Shown: piece after piece, positions 25,609 to 37,463 of the stretch
Position numbering within the stretch: position 1 is the stretch's first letter
Layout of the letters: every line of letters begins with the position of its first letter
Assembly: GCF_000315625.1 (NCBI RefSeq)
Contig: NW_005434629.1
Coordinates: forward strand, 6,681-70,680
Source of the DNA: Guillardia theta CCMP2712
Lineage: Eukaryota > Cryptophyceae > Pyrenomonadales > Geminigeraceae
Direction of reading: 5' to 3'
DNA length: 64,000 nt
Position numbers and translations under genes: made by a program
The notes under the pieces: model-generated
Told to the model about the DNA's origin: nothing
The model's database searches: none
What the model saw: the letters and a program-made list of their open reading frames with translations, nothing else

Positions 25609-27405
25609 ATGGATGGACATCTGGTAGGGCTGCAAGAGGATCTTCTGGACACGTTTGAGGCACAGCCAGTGAAGGATAGCTTTCACTGCTTGCCCATCTC
25701 GCCAGCAGACGTGCAGACTGATTCATGGTTGAACACCTGGGTAGATGCTGAGAGCGGGGGAACGCCGTTGGAGCCGGTTTCATCCAGGACATGGCAGAGC
25801 GGCACCGAGTTTGAAGACGTTTATCTTCCTGCTGCTCCTGCTGCTCCTGCTGCTTCTCATATGCTGTCAAGAAGTTTGTTGGCCGACCATCAGTATGCAA
25901 TGTCGTACGAGGCTTCGAGGACAGTGAGGTATGAAGATGAGAAGATCTGGTCTGGATCTGCTGTCATGGAGTCATATCATCTGTCCGAAGGCGCTGTATT
26001 GGCTCCTCATGGTGAGGAGGACTGTGCCTGGGCAGACCGAGCAGGCTGTGCGGAGCGACAAGGGGCAGATATTGTTGTGTGGGGAAGACCCGACTCGTTG
26101 GATTTGGTGCAAAGAATGAATGTCAAGATAGCAAAGGAAGACAGGATGCTGGTGAAGGAGAAGAGGAGGACTGGAACGAGACGGGTGGGCAGGAACTCTG
26201 CATGCAGGCTCTGCAAGCTACGGAAAGTGAAGTGCGATAATGTCCTGCCTTGCACTTCTTGTATCTTTCTCGGGAAGGAGTATGAATGCCTCATGCAGAA
26301 CTCCCTCTCCTCCCCTCCGCAGCAGAAGCCGCTGCTTCGAACCTTGGAGAGCCGGTTCATGGCTTTCGACGACGAGGGCAACTGCAACCTTGCCCTGCTC
26401 CAGCGCTCGGCCAAGACCCTCCGCATCAACATCGGGGCCATCCGGAGGTCGTGGGAGCATGGGTATCCGCTGACCACTCTCCTCCGGATTTTCAAGAGCA
26501 TCCCAGGGGAGTTGCAGGACGCCATCGAGCAGGGACTGCAGGCCCTCAAAGCCATCGCCACCATCCGAGCGAAGAGCATAGGAGTTGGTGCGAGGAGCGA
26601 GGACGACGAGGTTGATATGCGGGAGCTGGAGGAAAGGATAGCCATGCGGTTCGGGGTTCGCCATGATCGCTGGTTATCGCTCAGGATCGACCGCTTGACG
26701 GGGTGCAGGAAGGACTGCATGTTTGGATCTCAGATGTGCCACTGCTTGGGGCTCAGCCCGGATGAGTTTGTTCCTCAGTTCCTCGAGAACAGGCTGGAAT
26801 CTCACACTGAGTTCGACTTCATCTGCTTGTGCCTCGACATCCTCTCCAACCCCCGGGACCGCATCAGCGAGAGGTTCTGGCGCATCTCGAGGAAGGGACC
26901 CGGGGACGAGCTGGTCGCGGGCCTCGTGCGGGTCACGATCGCACGAGACTTCGACGAGCATGGCTGTCTCACACGCATCACTCTCTATTACGACGAGGTG
27001 GACGAGGAAGACTTCAGTCGCTGCCTGGCTCGCAACCCAAGCATGTGGCCGAGCCTCGACCCTCTCGCGCACGAGCTCCCGTCCTACCAGGACCTCCTGA
27101 CTGGCTTCAAGAAGGACCTTCAGTTCCGCGAGAAGATCGCCTACATCCGCAAGAGCAACGCCGGGATGAAGCGGCTGGACCAGCTGACTCACAAGGTGAG
27201 ATTTGCGCCTTCCTCGACGCCTCCTCATTCTCCTCACGACAGATCCGCGAGAGTTTCAAGCCCTTCCTGGAAGCCAGCAGCGCCTTGCAGGTCTGAGCTC
27301 CTCTCCTCTCCTCGACGTCCTGACGTGAGCTTGATTGCATAGGGAGACGGCAGAGCAGCTCTGAGCGTGGGACCGTTCTCATACGGCTACTTCGAGAGGA
27401 CATAG
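25609..27405 (+). CDS. Zn2Cys6 (fungal-type) transcription factor
   Basis: Exons 25609-27195, 27243-27290 and 27343-27405 give about 565 residues; alternatively translation stops at 27294-27296 if the last intron is retained. Residues about 203-230 carry a full binuclear zinc cluster, CX2CX6CX5CX2CX8C, beginning ACRLCKLRKVKC, with the Lys/Arg residues between the second and third Cys expected of DNA-binding members. It is preceded by a basic stretch (KEKRRTGTRRVGR). The N-terminal 190 residues are acidic and aromatic. The C-terminal half is folded-looking and contains a segment (FWRISRKGPGDELV and following) that could be PAS-like; that is only a guess. Zn2Cys6 proteins are mainly fungal, so presence here is unusual. 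Base composition matches the neighbours. Likely a nuclear sequence-specific regulator; target unknown. Confidence 0.85.
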
Positions 27406-27500
27406 CAGGAGCCTTTCTCTTCTTTCCCCTTCTCAACAACTTTATGCTTATAAAATCCATGAAACTCATCAAAAACCTCTCTTGCGCCTGCGCTGACCTC

Positions 27501-30500
27501 CTATGCCGACGGCTGGGTGGGGGCGGTGAAGAGAGAGCGGAAAATGGTACCCTTGAGACCCGTCAGGATCGCAGCGATGAGGGAGAGCGACATGTAGCGC
27601 AGCACGTCCCAGGTGACGGGGTAGCCCAGCACAGTGGGGGGGCGATCAAACTGCTGGATGTACCTCGCCGTCTGCTCTATGAGGACCTGCAGCTCCTGCC
27701 TCGCCCGCTCGCTCTTGGGTGTGATCATGACTGACTCCCCCAGGGCACCACCCGTTACCGAGCCCTTCATCGAGGACCGGGAGGACGGGGCCCGGGAGAA
27801 GCAGTTGTTCTGTCCTCGGAAGTTGAAGGAGCTGGTGGATGCTCGACGGAGTTCCCTCCCATCCCCTGGCTCCTCTTGCACCTCGCATTGCCCATTCTGC
27901 TCAGACTCCTCCATGCTGCCTGAAGCGGCGATGTCCAGGGAGCTGTCGAGGGGCTGGTGAACGATGCCGGAGGCGCTGAGGGAGAAGCGGAAGCGGGACA
28001 TGTCCTGATCTGGATCTGCTGGAGGAGGATCGCTCTCGAGGTAGACCTGGCTCCTAGCATTCAGGCTGGCTCGGTAGTACTCCGCATGGAGGAGGTGAAT
28101 GTCGCTACGGCACATGTCGTACACGGCGAGCTTCAGGTACATGATGGCGCACAGGACGCAGCTGAAGACGATGCAGTCGAGAAGGGCCCAGAGGTCAAGG
28201 ACATTGATCGGCCTGGCTGCATTGCCCCCCCTTCCTCCCGCCAGCCACCAGTCGTAGTGGTTGAGGACCAGGATGACGGATAGGACAAGCAGAACGAACA
28301 TCATGTAGGTGAAGACAACGTCACGTTGCGCGCTCTTGAAGCCGCCGCAGGAGTCGATCAGCAGCTGCCTGATACGACACCACAAGATGAGATCCTTTTC
28401 CTCCTGCAGCGACAAGAATGGCATGAAGCCTCTCCCATCCCATCTGCCCACTCTCTCCTGCAGTGCCTTGTCTGACCTGACCGTCCTCAACCATTTCCTC
28501 CTGTACGTGAGGTAGTAGCCCGGTGTGGTGGATGCTCTGAACAACTTCAGTTTGTAGTAGAAAGCCAGATCGTTGTAGAAGATGTCGAACGTGATGAACA
28601 GGAGCCGGTAGACAAGGTAGCCAGCCACAGCGGCAGCTGGCAGAGTCACGAAGGCATGCAGGTAGTGATCTCCTCCAAACAGCAGGTTCCATGCTACACT
28701 CCTCCTCTCCGCGTCGGTGCATGTGGGGCCGAGGACTTCAGTCCACTCCCATCCACCTGAGAAGCACTGGCCCTCCTGCGATCTTTGGCGAGAGCTCGAG
28801 CTTGTCATGTAATAATTGTACACTCTGCGCAGGATTGGGACCAGGAAGTGCAACAGTCCCATGGCACAGGAGAGAATGCGGGCAAGGTACTTGAACTGAC
28901 TTGCAGGAGTGCAAAGATCCGCAATCAGCCCGATTCTCTCGACCACATGACCTTCAGGCGTGTGAGCTCTGAAGGCAAACATGGCTCTCAGATCCTCCTG
29001 CTTCGATTCTCCTGTCAGCACGTACTTCCTCCTCATTACCAGCCCCCTGTGCTCGAACGCTGAGATGGTGGCCACGATCAGCCCGACAAGCTGGTATAGG
29101 ACGATCGGGCCCATGGACTCGACGATGGAGATGTTGGTCATGTACTCGGAGTAGTAGAGGTACAGCCCAAGAGACATGCAAGAGGGCAGCCAGAGTTTCA
29201 TCAGGTACCACTGGAAGTCTCGGTACTGGTTGTACGGTAGCGGAAGCCAGCAGGCATCGCTCATGATCTGAAAGAGCCGTGTCTTTGACTTGGGCAGGAG
29301 GGATTGAATAATGCAGATCGGGTGAGTAATCACAGCAAGATTGTCCGCTAAGAAAGCTGCAGGGCGGCGTCAGGCGAAAGGAAAATCAGCGTGGGTCGTA
29401 CCGTAGAGAAACTTCTTGAATCGAAAGCGCTGGTGTGTCTTTTCTATTCCAAACATCCTGCCCACGGCTCTACGAGAAAAGGGTGTAAAAATTCAGAGTC
29501 GGCAGCGTTGCTGCTCACCGATGGTAGTGCATGCGTCGATCCGGTGCAGCAGACTTCAAAGTCTGCGCGAACGCAACCATGAATTCCTGACACAACAGCT
29601 CAGGTCGAGGCGCTGCTTCACATCGAGCTCAGACCTTGGCTCCGAATGTGAGAGCGTTTGGATTCAAGTTGGGAAGGACCTTGAGGTTCTCAACCAGCAA
29701 GAAGAGGAATTCATCTCCAAACTCGCACTTGAAACAAATTCAGAAAGGATCATGCGCAGAGCAGCACTTGTCAAAGGACTTACCTTCCTAACAGTGGCTG
29801 TTAGATCGGAGACAGAAAGCAAGTTGCCCTTGGGACCATCATCGTCTCGACCCGTCTCATGGTATGATTTACACGGGTGGGCCCCTGCCGTCCAAGCCTC
29901 CAGTCAGAATCCATGAGCAATGCTGAGACGAGGAATACCGTCCCACGACAGATGAAAAGCGTCGTAAACAGCTCTGATTTGGTGGCACGTGGTTGTCTCG
30001 TCACTGCATCCGTCGTCAATCAACATCCATCCCCACCCTCCTCATCTGATCGCACCAACAGTCCTCGCATTTGAACGCTTCGATCAAAATCTTCTCCTGG
30101 GTGCTGGTGAAGTCGAACTTGATTTTTCCCAAGAGCTGTCCCACACTCATCACTCCAGGAGCTACAGCAACAAGTCGGGAGCTACTTACCCCTGCCAACC
30201 TGCTCTTGGGGTCAGATGAAGTTCTCTCCGGTGTGAGCAAACTTTCGATTGCAGCAGAGGCCTGAGTGTATGACATGAGTCCATTCCATCGCAAGTGCGA
30301 ATCATTTCAGTGCCTTACCGTCCTCGAGAAGCTCATAGAGATCAGTTTTGTCCCTCCAGACGTTGTGCGCGTGAAGATGGAGTTGTTGGATGAGCTGCCA
30401 GTCCTCCCCAGCTGATGACCTGGCGCGATGAAAGAGGTCCTCGGTGAATTGGTCAAGGGCCTCGGCAGTTCGAACTTGTCGCCCCCACTCGGAGATCGCT

Positions 30501-30766
30501 GAAAGGAATGCAGTCACGACATGAGCGACCAGCTTCAGAAATGCTCACAGCGGATTCAACGCTTCTTGTTCGCTCCAGGTCCGAGAGGCTCGTACGAGAT
30601 TCTATCGAGTCTGCCACTAAAGTCACTCACTTCTCTCCTCCTCCTCGGCCCTGGGTTCCTGACCTCGCCGCAAAATTTCTGTTGCGGACGGTGTTAGGCT
30701 AACAAGCTCTGATGTCTGCGAATACACGTCAGGAGACAGATCTGCACTAGCGTCTCTTACATCCAT
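27501..30766 (-). CDS. Seven-helix membrane protein of unknown function
   Basis: Exons: 30766-30664, 30601-30549, 30498-30319, 30261-30056, 30003-29939, 29884-29784, 29727-29635, 29586-29519, 29457-29402, 29356-27501; 926 residues, every junction in frame. The start ATG at 30766 gives MDVRDASADLSPD. Residues 1-140 are Ser/Thr-rich with SP and TP sites; about 150-300 hold a compact Cys-containing domain; then seven hydrophobic segments, roughly residues 362-380, 390-410, 455-475, 535-565, 655-675, 690-715 and 885-905. The loop before the last helix is long (about 170 residues) and Ser-rich. The final segment, PPTVLGYPVTWDVLRY, together with the topology, recalls the gustatory-receptor-like family found in protists and animals. 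I cannot confirm that without a structure search. A polycystin or other channel is an alternative. Confidence 0.8.
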
Positions 30767-32057
30767 CGGCCTGTCACGAGATTGAATTTTGCTCGGGCGA
30801 GCTGGGATGGAGCCAAGAGTAAGCGATGGCTCAAGGAGGACAGGAGCAACGCAAAACAGGGAAAGCTAGAGAAAGAAACGACGGAGAGCAAACAATGGCA
30901 AGCACAACTAGTTCGAGAGAGCAGGGGTCAGCTGCCTACCCATATCGTGACTCCCATCCATCTCATCAGAGATAGAGAGCTTGCGCTTGCGAATGCCTTC
31001 ATCTAGATTGGTAGAGAGGGGTGGGTGGGTGGGAGGGAGAAGGGAGATATATGAAGAAGAGACAAGAAAAGTAGATGGTTGGCAAGGTGCGACTCATTAG
31101 AACGAGATCGCATCAAGGAGAAAATCGTACTCCCATTGACGGCCATGGCGACGTCTTCAGCCGCATTTCCTACCACCCTTTGTTACATGCCGCTGATGAA
31201 AATGCAAATCGACAACCATTAGAATGCACAGCGGGTAAAATTCCTGCAGCACCGCCATCCTCATTGGCATGCACACCATGCTCGTGCTGCTGTACTGGGG
31301 GAGACTGCTCCCCATTGCCGTCCTGCCCCATCAAATGTTCTCCACCATTCTCACCCGCGTTCGCACCTTCCTCCATGGCTGTCACTTGTTTCCTGCCTCC
31401 CGCTTTCCCTCCTGCTCCTCCTCCTTCTCCCCCCCCTGCTGCTTCCCCTCCTCTTCGTCGGCTTCTGCTTTCCACCACCATCCTCCATCAAAGCCGCCCC
31501 CTGCACCCCTACCCCTACTTGCTATGAGAATCTGACCCCTACCCCCAGTGGCCCCTTGTTTACCTCCCCACCCCTTAGTCGGACATGGGACAGTATATCC
31601 AGGACCGGTAGTTTCCCTTTAGAGTACCCTACCCTATTGGTTCATTTTGTCTGGTCCAGGGTACGATCTCGCCGTACCCCCCACCTCAACTCGAATCCGC
31701 ATCGCCCCTTGTCCGTAGCACCCACCCCTCATTTTCCATAGAAATCCTTATTAAAGTACCCCTGGTCTACGTACTCGGACCCACCTCGAGAGTTTCACCC
31801 CGGCCAACTCGGACCCCCTAAAATATCATGAAAAACACCACCGGTACTTTGAGGCACAGGGAAAAAATTGACGGGAATGATCCCGTGAAACTGAAATAAA
31901 TAAGGTTCACAGGATATTTCCAGCAAGAACCTAATGAATGACCGTTGGAGAGCGGTTACACTCTTATCGTTACACTTCCCCATCTCCGTTACCCAAGGCA
32001 TTCGAAGGGTTGCGCGGCCTTTCGTGAGGAGTCGCGCGGCTCTTGAGGGGGTGAGGG
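30767..32057. other. Intergenic region with C-rich tract
   Basis: Shared 5' space of two divergent genes. About 31380-31830 is C-rich, with recurring ACCCC and TACCCC words. Similar tracts lie at 35690-35890, 44670-45060 and 47930-48760. The rest shows no coding signal. Confidence 0.5.
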
Positions 32058-32066
32058 TATAAAAAG
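32058..32066 (+). promoter_or_regulatory. TATA box
   Basis: TATAAAAAG in a GC-rich context, about 80 bp before the ATG at 32138 and 240 bp before the ATG at 32299. This is the clearest core promoter in the window and fits a strongly expressed gene. Confidence 0.6.
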
Positions 32067-32137
32067 AGGAGGGGAGCGAAGCCTGCACACAAAGCAGGTG
32101 ACATGCAGACCTGTCTATGTACTATAATTGGATGTGA

Positions 32138-32469
32138 ATGAGTGGAAGATGGAAGCTGTGCCTTCCGATCTCCCTTTCAGTTCTCCTGGCTTCCCTCTTT
32201 CCCTGTCCAGCTCATCTTATCCTGTTGTTGATTGGATTTTGTTTGTGAAGTTCTGTGTCTCGCTCACTCGAGAAAGTTTTTGACTTGTTGCTGCAGCAAT
32301 GATCCAGAAGCTCTTCGATCTTGAGGACTACGCCGGTACCTACCGCGAGACCCGCAACGCCTACCTCAAGGCTGCCAACCAGCTCAAGCTCGCCACCGGC
32401 CCCTACAAGGCTGCCCGTGATGCCTACGTTGCTGCCACCGCCACCTACACCAAGTCCCTCTACGAGTAA
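32138..32469 (+). CDS. Small codon-biased Ala/Tyr-rich protein, possible signal peptide
   Basis: The certain part is 32299-32469, encoding a 56-residue peptide starting MIQKLFDLEDYAGTY and ending YTKSLYE. Nearly every codon ends in C or G, far more biased than in neighbouring genes, which suggests very high expression. It looks helical, with Ala, Lys and regularly spaced Tyr. A spliced model is also in frame: exon 32138-32240, intron 32241-32296 (GT to CTGCAG, pyrimidine-rich end), exon 32297-32469, giving 91 residues with a strongly hydrophobic N-terminus. A short upstream ORF begins at 32103. I do not recognise the family. The TATA box at 32058 supports transcription from here. Confidence 0.6.
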
Positions 32470-33011
32470 ACTTGTCGTTGGTGTGCGCAGACAGAAGTTT
32501 GGTCGGCAGATTGCCAAACGTGCTAGGCTTCTTGTTGAGTAAACCTATCAAAAAAACCTTGGCAGTATGACTCTTATAAATCAACTTACATGTGATCTGT
32601 CCAAACTCAAGGGCTGATGAATGCTGTGAGGAGAGCCAGAAGCGTGTAGCCATGCTTTCACATTCTGCAACGGTATTGGTATCTGATGTCTTGGTCTGAG
32701 ATTCACGGCACATTTGTCTTGTGACAGTGTTAGCGTTGAAAGGCCGCCATCTTGCAATGAGCAGAAAAGCTACTTCATCTATGCTGACGACGCTATAGAC
32801 TTGCAATCGGAAGGAATTGTTGTGACTGAGAACTACAAATTTTTGTGCCTAATCAGACAGGCCATTCAGGAGATATGTCACTTATGTACATTAAAGAGAA
32901 ACAATAACATCAGTGCTATCTACACAGCTGTAAGCGTCACTTCCGGCGCAAACATCTGCTTGGCAGGCGTTGCCTCCACCACACTCTGAGAACGAATTCC
33001 CTGCAGACTCG
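32470..33011. other. Convergent 3' region
   Basis: Space between the ends of two convergent genes. A 91-codon plus-strand ORF is present but has no support. Nothing else seen. Confidence 0.5.
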
Positions 33012-35080
33012 TCAGCAAGTGACGGTGAACAAGCTATCTTTCACCTTGCTCAGGCTGCTCAGCAGTGACAAGGCGGCCACCGTCACCGTGAGACCGATCC
33101 TCCTCTTGAAGTCAGAGGACGCCAGCAAGTTCCTCTCTTCTCTCTGCTCAGGCAGCTGCTGCCCTGCCGCTGCTGCCTCGTTGAGCTTCTGCAAGAACTG
33201 TCGGGGCGACTCCGTGCTGCTCATGTGTTCAGAGTGAGACCAGTCCAAATCCCCTCCTCCTCTCACCTCAGGCGGTTAGTCAGCATCGCTCCGAACTGTG
33301 TGGTCGCAAGGCCTCCCGGATTGACATGCGTGATGAGGGTGAAGAGAGTCTTGTTGGGATCCGAGTCAAGCCGACGCATAATATTCGCTCCCAGCGACAT
33401 TTCCATCCTCGTGTATCCTGCAGGAGATCGTCAGAGGCCTCTTGATCTCAACTCTCCTCCTCACCAGCTTGCTTTGTCGCAAGAGGATGCTCTTCCCCGC
33501 GGTTGACCACCATCTTGACGTCCTCTCCGATAGATCGATAGTGAACTCGCGTGACGAAGTCTCTCGACCAGGGACGTCCCGATAGCGAGTGAGTGATCTG
33601 CAGACTGTGTCACAAGCAGGGAGCGGAGGAGGGGAAAATTGAAGTCAAACAAGACAAAGAAGAGGTTAAAACAGAAGAAAGGATTGGGAACAAGGAAGCA
33701 GGGTGCAGTTAAGGGAACAGAGAATAAGGAGGAAGGATGGCTGGGAAGAGCTGACAAGTGGCTGGTGGCCACAGTGGGAGGTGGAAGGTAGAGATAGAGA
33801 AAGATGATCATACCTTGGTGTTCTCATCCAGCCACTCAAGATCCCTCACTTCCTTGCAGTACTCGTTGTACTCCCGCACCCTGGAATTATCCACAAAGAG
33901 ATCGTACACCTTCTCGAGGGGCGCGTCGATCACCGCCTGAGCCTTCACACATGCAAACTTCGAGGCCTTGTCGATCTTCTTGCCCGCAACTACCATGTCA
34001 GCTGGGAGGTACTTCCTCCATATGTTGATCCCCGCGTCTGCCGAGACCATCTGCCAGTCCTTGTCGTCCAGCAGAGTCTCTACGGCCTCGACAAGATTAT
34101 CGTTGACCCATCGCACGTCATGCTGCATGTCGCCATGCCCCTCGAAGTTTCCGCTCCTCATCGCGAGCAGGAAGTCAGCCCCCTGGCTCATCGAGCTGCC
34201 GCATTGCTTGATCCCCTCGACCACATCCTGCAGCGGATCCATGAGATTCAACAGCCCCCCTGATTTGATGTTCTCCAGGAACCCACCACCTCCCTCATCC
34301 GATCCCCCATCTTGCACGGAGGGCTGGTTGCATCCAAAGGGGGGAGCTGCCGATGGCGAGATGGCGATAGTGTAGCTCCTTAGCGTGTCCAGCACTTGGT
34401 TGAAAGTGTCCCCTCCGAAGGAGCCCCCTTGCTCGTTGAGCTTTGAGTTGAGCTTATTCTCGACCTCCCCAAGCTTGTTCAGCCCATCCTGCATCATGAG
34501 GATGAGTGTCGCCGGCCACGGCACTTCGGCTGCAAATCGGTCCGAGTCCATCGCTCCCCCCATCCTCTCCTGCGGCTTCTCTCCTGCACTCTGGAAGTTC
34601 CGCGCCACCTCATCAACTGCCTGCTGCAGGCTGTTCCAGCCCTGCAGCGGGTTGATCCACATCTGCCCCTGCGAGGAAGCATCATCGCAACCAGCCGAGA
34701 ACTCTCCGAATGCCCCCAGCTCAGACTTTCTATTCCTCAAAAGCGTGTGCATTTCAGCCATGCTTGACCCCAGTTTGCTTCCAACCTCCGCCACCCCTGC
34801 CCCCATTCGCAACTCCAGCTTTTCTCGCGCATGCTCCGCTAGTTGCTTCACAGTCCTCGACAGATCGGTGCAGAACTCGACGGCTGCGTTACCCCCTCGA
34901 AGTCTCGTGCCTGGAGTATGGGCAGAGAAGTCGAACATAGACTTCAAGGTGGAAAAATCAAAACTCTGAGAGCAAAAATCAATCGCAGGAATGCGGACAT
35001 CAAGCATGCTTGTTCACCTCTGATCTTCCCACAGGCAGTAACGCCAACACCCAGACTGCCACGAGCGCTTTCTTCTTCAT
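33012..35080 (-). CDS. START-domain lipid-binding protein with N-terminal signal peptide
   Basis: Exons 35080-35018, 34965-33814, 33597-33465, 33417-33267 and 33216-33012 give 567 residues with all phases consistent. The first exon alone encodes a signal-peptide-like start, MKKKALVAVWVLALLPVG. Residues about 25-290 are low in recognisable motifs (acidic, Gly/Ser-rich parts). From about 300 comes a START domain: WQMVSADAGINIWRKYLP, VIDAPLEKVYDLFVDN, then SRDFVTRVHYR and NPGGLATTQFG in later exons. START domains hold a lipid or sterol in a pocket. The C-terminus has a short hydrophobic stretch (GLTVTVAALSLLSSL) that may be a membrane anchor. Signal peptide plus START suggests action in the secretory pathway or at a membrane; the ligand is unknown. 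Confidence 0.85.
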
Positions 35081-37463
35081 TGCTTCCCAGAATTTCACAC
35101 GACTTGTAGCATTTCAAAGGCTAATGTGCAAATACCCAATAGTCAACCTTCCATCAAAGCCCTGAGCACCTAACAGCAGATTGATTAACATCTGTGAACA
35201 TAGCAGCTCACTGAAAATAGAAAGGAGGGCTGACAGTTGCTCCATCGTTGCCTCTTTGAACTTTCTACTTTTCGTCCGAACCCAGGTGACTATATTTTGC
35301 ATGCCTGCCTGTACTCTGCACTCTCAGGTCCCATCTTTCTTGGTTCGATCACCTTACTTCTAAGTACCCAACTTTAAACCATCTTTCTATCTTCTTCAGT
35401 TCTCAACTGCTTCGATGTTCTGCTTTTCCAATGCATCTTTGGATCATTTCAATACTCCCGCACGCACTCCTAATCTATCATCCCATCATCTATGAGAAGT
35501 GTTCATGTCTCAATACATCGTTTGCTAGCATAATCATACCATAAACATTTTCTTTTCTCACACAAGTAGTGCGTTCTGTCCTCGTTTCTATCCGTGTCCC
35601 TTCCCCGCTCCCCCCTCGATTCGTTCATCGCATCCTGCCATTTTTCCCTTCCGAGTCGCAGCTTGCGGGAACACAGTCGGGTCACCCCCCACCCCCCACC
35701 CCCTGTGACCACAAGGTGATTGTAGCCTTTGCATGTGAGATTTGCAGGGAATACACTTCAAAATTAATTTGTAATATTCAAATTTTATCGAAATATTTGT
35801 CATAATTTCCTGGATTCTGATTGATGAACCCCCTTTGTAAATACCCCTACCCCTCCACTTACAATACCCCTACCCAATGTTTTGTCCGAAACAAGCTCAA
35901 AACCTGGGTTGCATTCTTTTGTACCCATTTTTCACCTTGTGAGGCCAAAACTTTGATTTTTGCTCTTCTAATTTCGTTTTTTAATTCATTTTCAGGAGAA
36001 AATTATCAATTTGCAGCACACATGGAATTCCACATCTACACTGATAAACTTCAAAATAAAATTGAGTCTTTGAAAATTTGCTTCAACCTTATACTTGTAA
36101 TCGAGTTGGCTTGTGACCACCCCTGCTTCCTAGGGATTTCTTTGGGATTTCACTCTCAAGGTGTGCTTTATTTGACGTCATCTACCATTGCGATCGGACC
36201 GACGTCTGCTCATCCACCGTGGCGGGATGCGGCCCGACTCCGCGCCGAACGCCGACTCGTGACGGTTCATCCGAACCGGCGTGAACTTCAACGGCGACGG
36301 CACCGCGGCCCGGGGCCCTGAACTTCGGAAAAACAATCTAAGAGAAAAGACAGCGGCAAGAACCATCCCCCAAGCCTAGTAATCGCGGCCGCAGACGGTT
36401 GACTCGATGAACTCGGAACTTTCGGAACATCGGATCATATACCGTACCGTACGGTAGGTAGGCGGTGTACAAAAGTACCGCCCGCCGTTAACCAAGTAGA
36501 GACCGTTTGAGTCAAGGCTTACCGCAGTACCGTTACTCGGGGCCGGGCCCCCCGGCCGGGCGGCCGGGTACGGTACGGAAACGGTCCGATCCCGACTGCG
36601 TATGCCACGGTGTATTGATTAGACGGTGTACTGGCAGCCGCTCTACGGTAGTCGGGGCCCGCCCCGCCGGGCCAGCCTGACAGTGATGAAGTCGTCTTTT
36701 CGCCAATAATGGCCCGACCCGGTGACCGTGGCCCTATCGGGGTGATCCCACTCCACTGATGCCACTTCCGAGTGAACGGTTCACCGGTGACCGGCGGCGT
36801 ACACTTAGCCTAAGTTTGGGGGACATGCTCAGTACACCGTGGTGACTGCGGCAGCAGCCGCCTACTCGGGCCCTGGCAGGCGGCAGTGAGCCTCGGAGGA
36901 TCGGATGTGACTCACACTGAGTGAGCCCGGTGAGGGTCAGTGGTTCAAAGGCTCGGAGTCGGAGTATCGCTGTCTTTTCTCTTCAGAGTCGCCGTATCAT
37001 CCGGGCCTGTGCAACACTGTGACAGTGTCAGGGACGGCCGAGGCTATCTTAAGGCTCGGAAAGATAAGATAAGACCCCATACCCCACCCCGTCAGGCGGC
37101 CAATTGAACCCCGCTCCCCCCCCTTCCCCTTCCCTTACGCTCTCCGGACCGGGTACTCCCCACCGTACTGTACACCTCTTCAAAAGATAGCTTGGGGGTC
37201 CTAACTCTGAAAAAAAGATCGGATACACCTCGTCTCCACCCCTGTCTCCCCGTTCCATCCTCCCTCGTACGGTCCTCCGTCCTCCTGCCCTACACTTTCC
37301 ACCCCAATCCAGTTCCGAGTGCCTCTCCCTTGTCACACGGCCCTGCGTCTCTCCCCACCTCGTGCTCCCGTTCCCGCCTCTTTGCTCTCCTTCGAACCCG
37401 GCTTCTCCTTGTCCTTTGCTGAACAAGAGCAGGCTCCTGGCTTTCCTTCTGCCCTTCTAAACG
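35081..37463. other. Intergenic region: C-rich tract and GC-rich island
   Basis: Upstream of two divergent genes. 35690-35890 has ACCCC-rich words; 35890-36180 is AT-rich; 36180-36900 is GGCC/CCGG-rich with many GACT/AGTC words; 37070-37400 is pyrimidine-rich. No coding region recognised. Confidence 0.55.
36180..36900. repeat. GGCC/CCGG-rich island 2
   Basis: Largest of four compositionally similar GC-rich islands, containing runs such as GGGGCCGGGCCCCCCGGCCG and repeated ACGGTA, CGGTAC and TCACTG-type words. It starts sharply after AT-rich sequence. Function unknown. Confidence 0.45.

Noticed and set aside
27501-29333. Polycystin/TRP channel assignment for the membrane protein
   Set aside because: No polycystin motif, and the large loop lies before the last helix rather than after the first.
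32714-32989. 91-codon ORF containing a YADD motif like reverse transcriptases
   Set aside because: The four residues are isolated; no other reverse transcriptase motif, palm context or element ends nearby.
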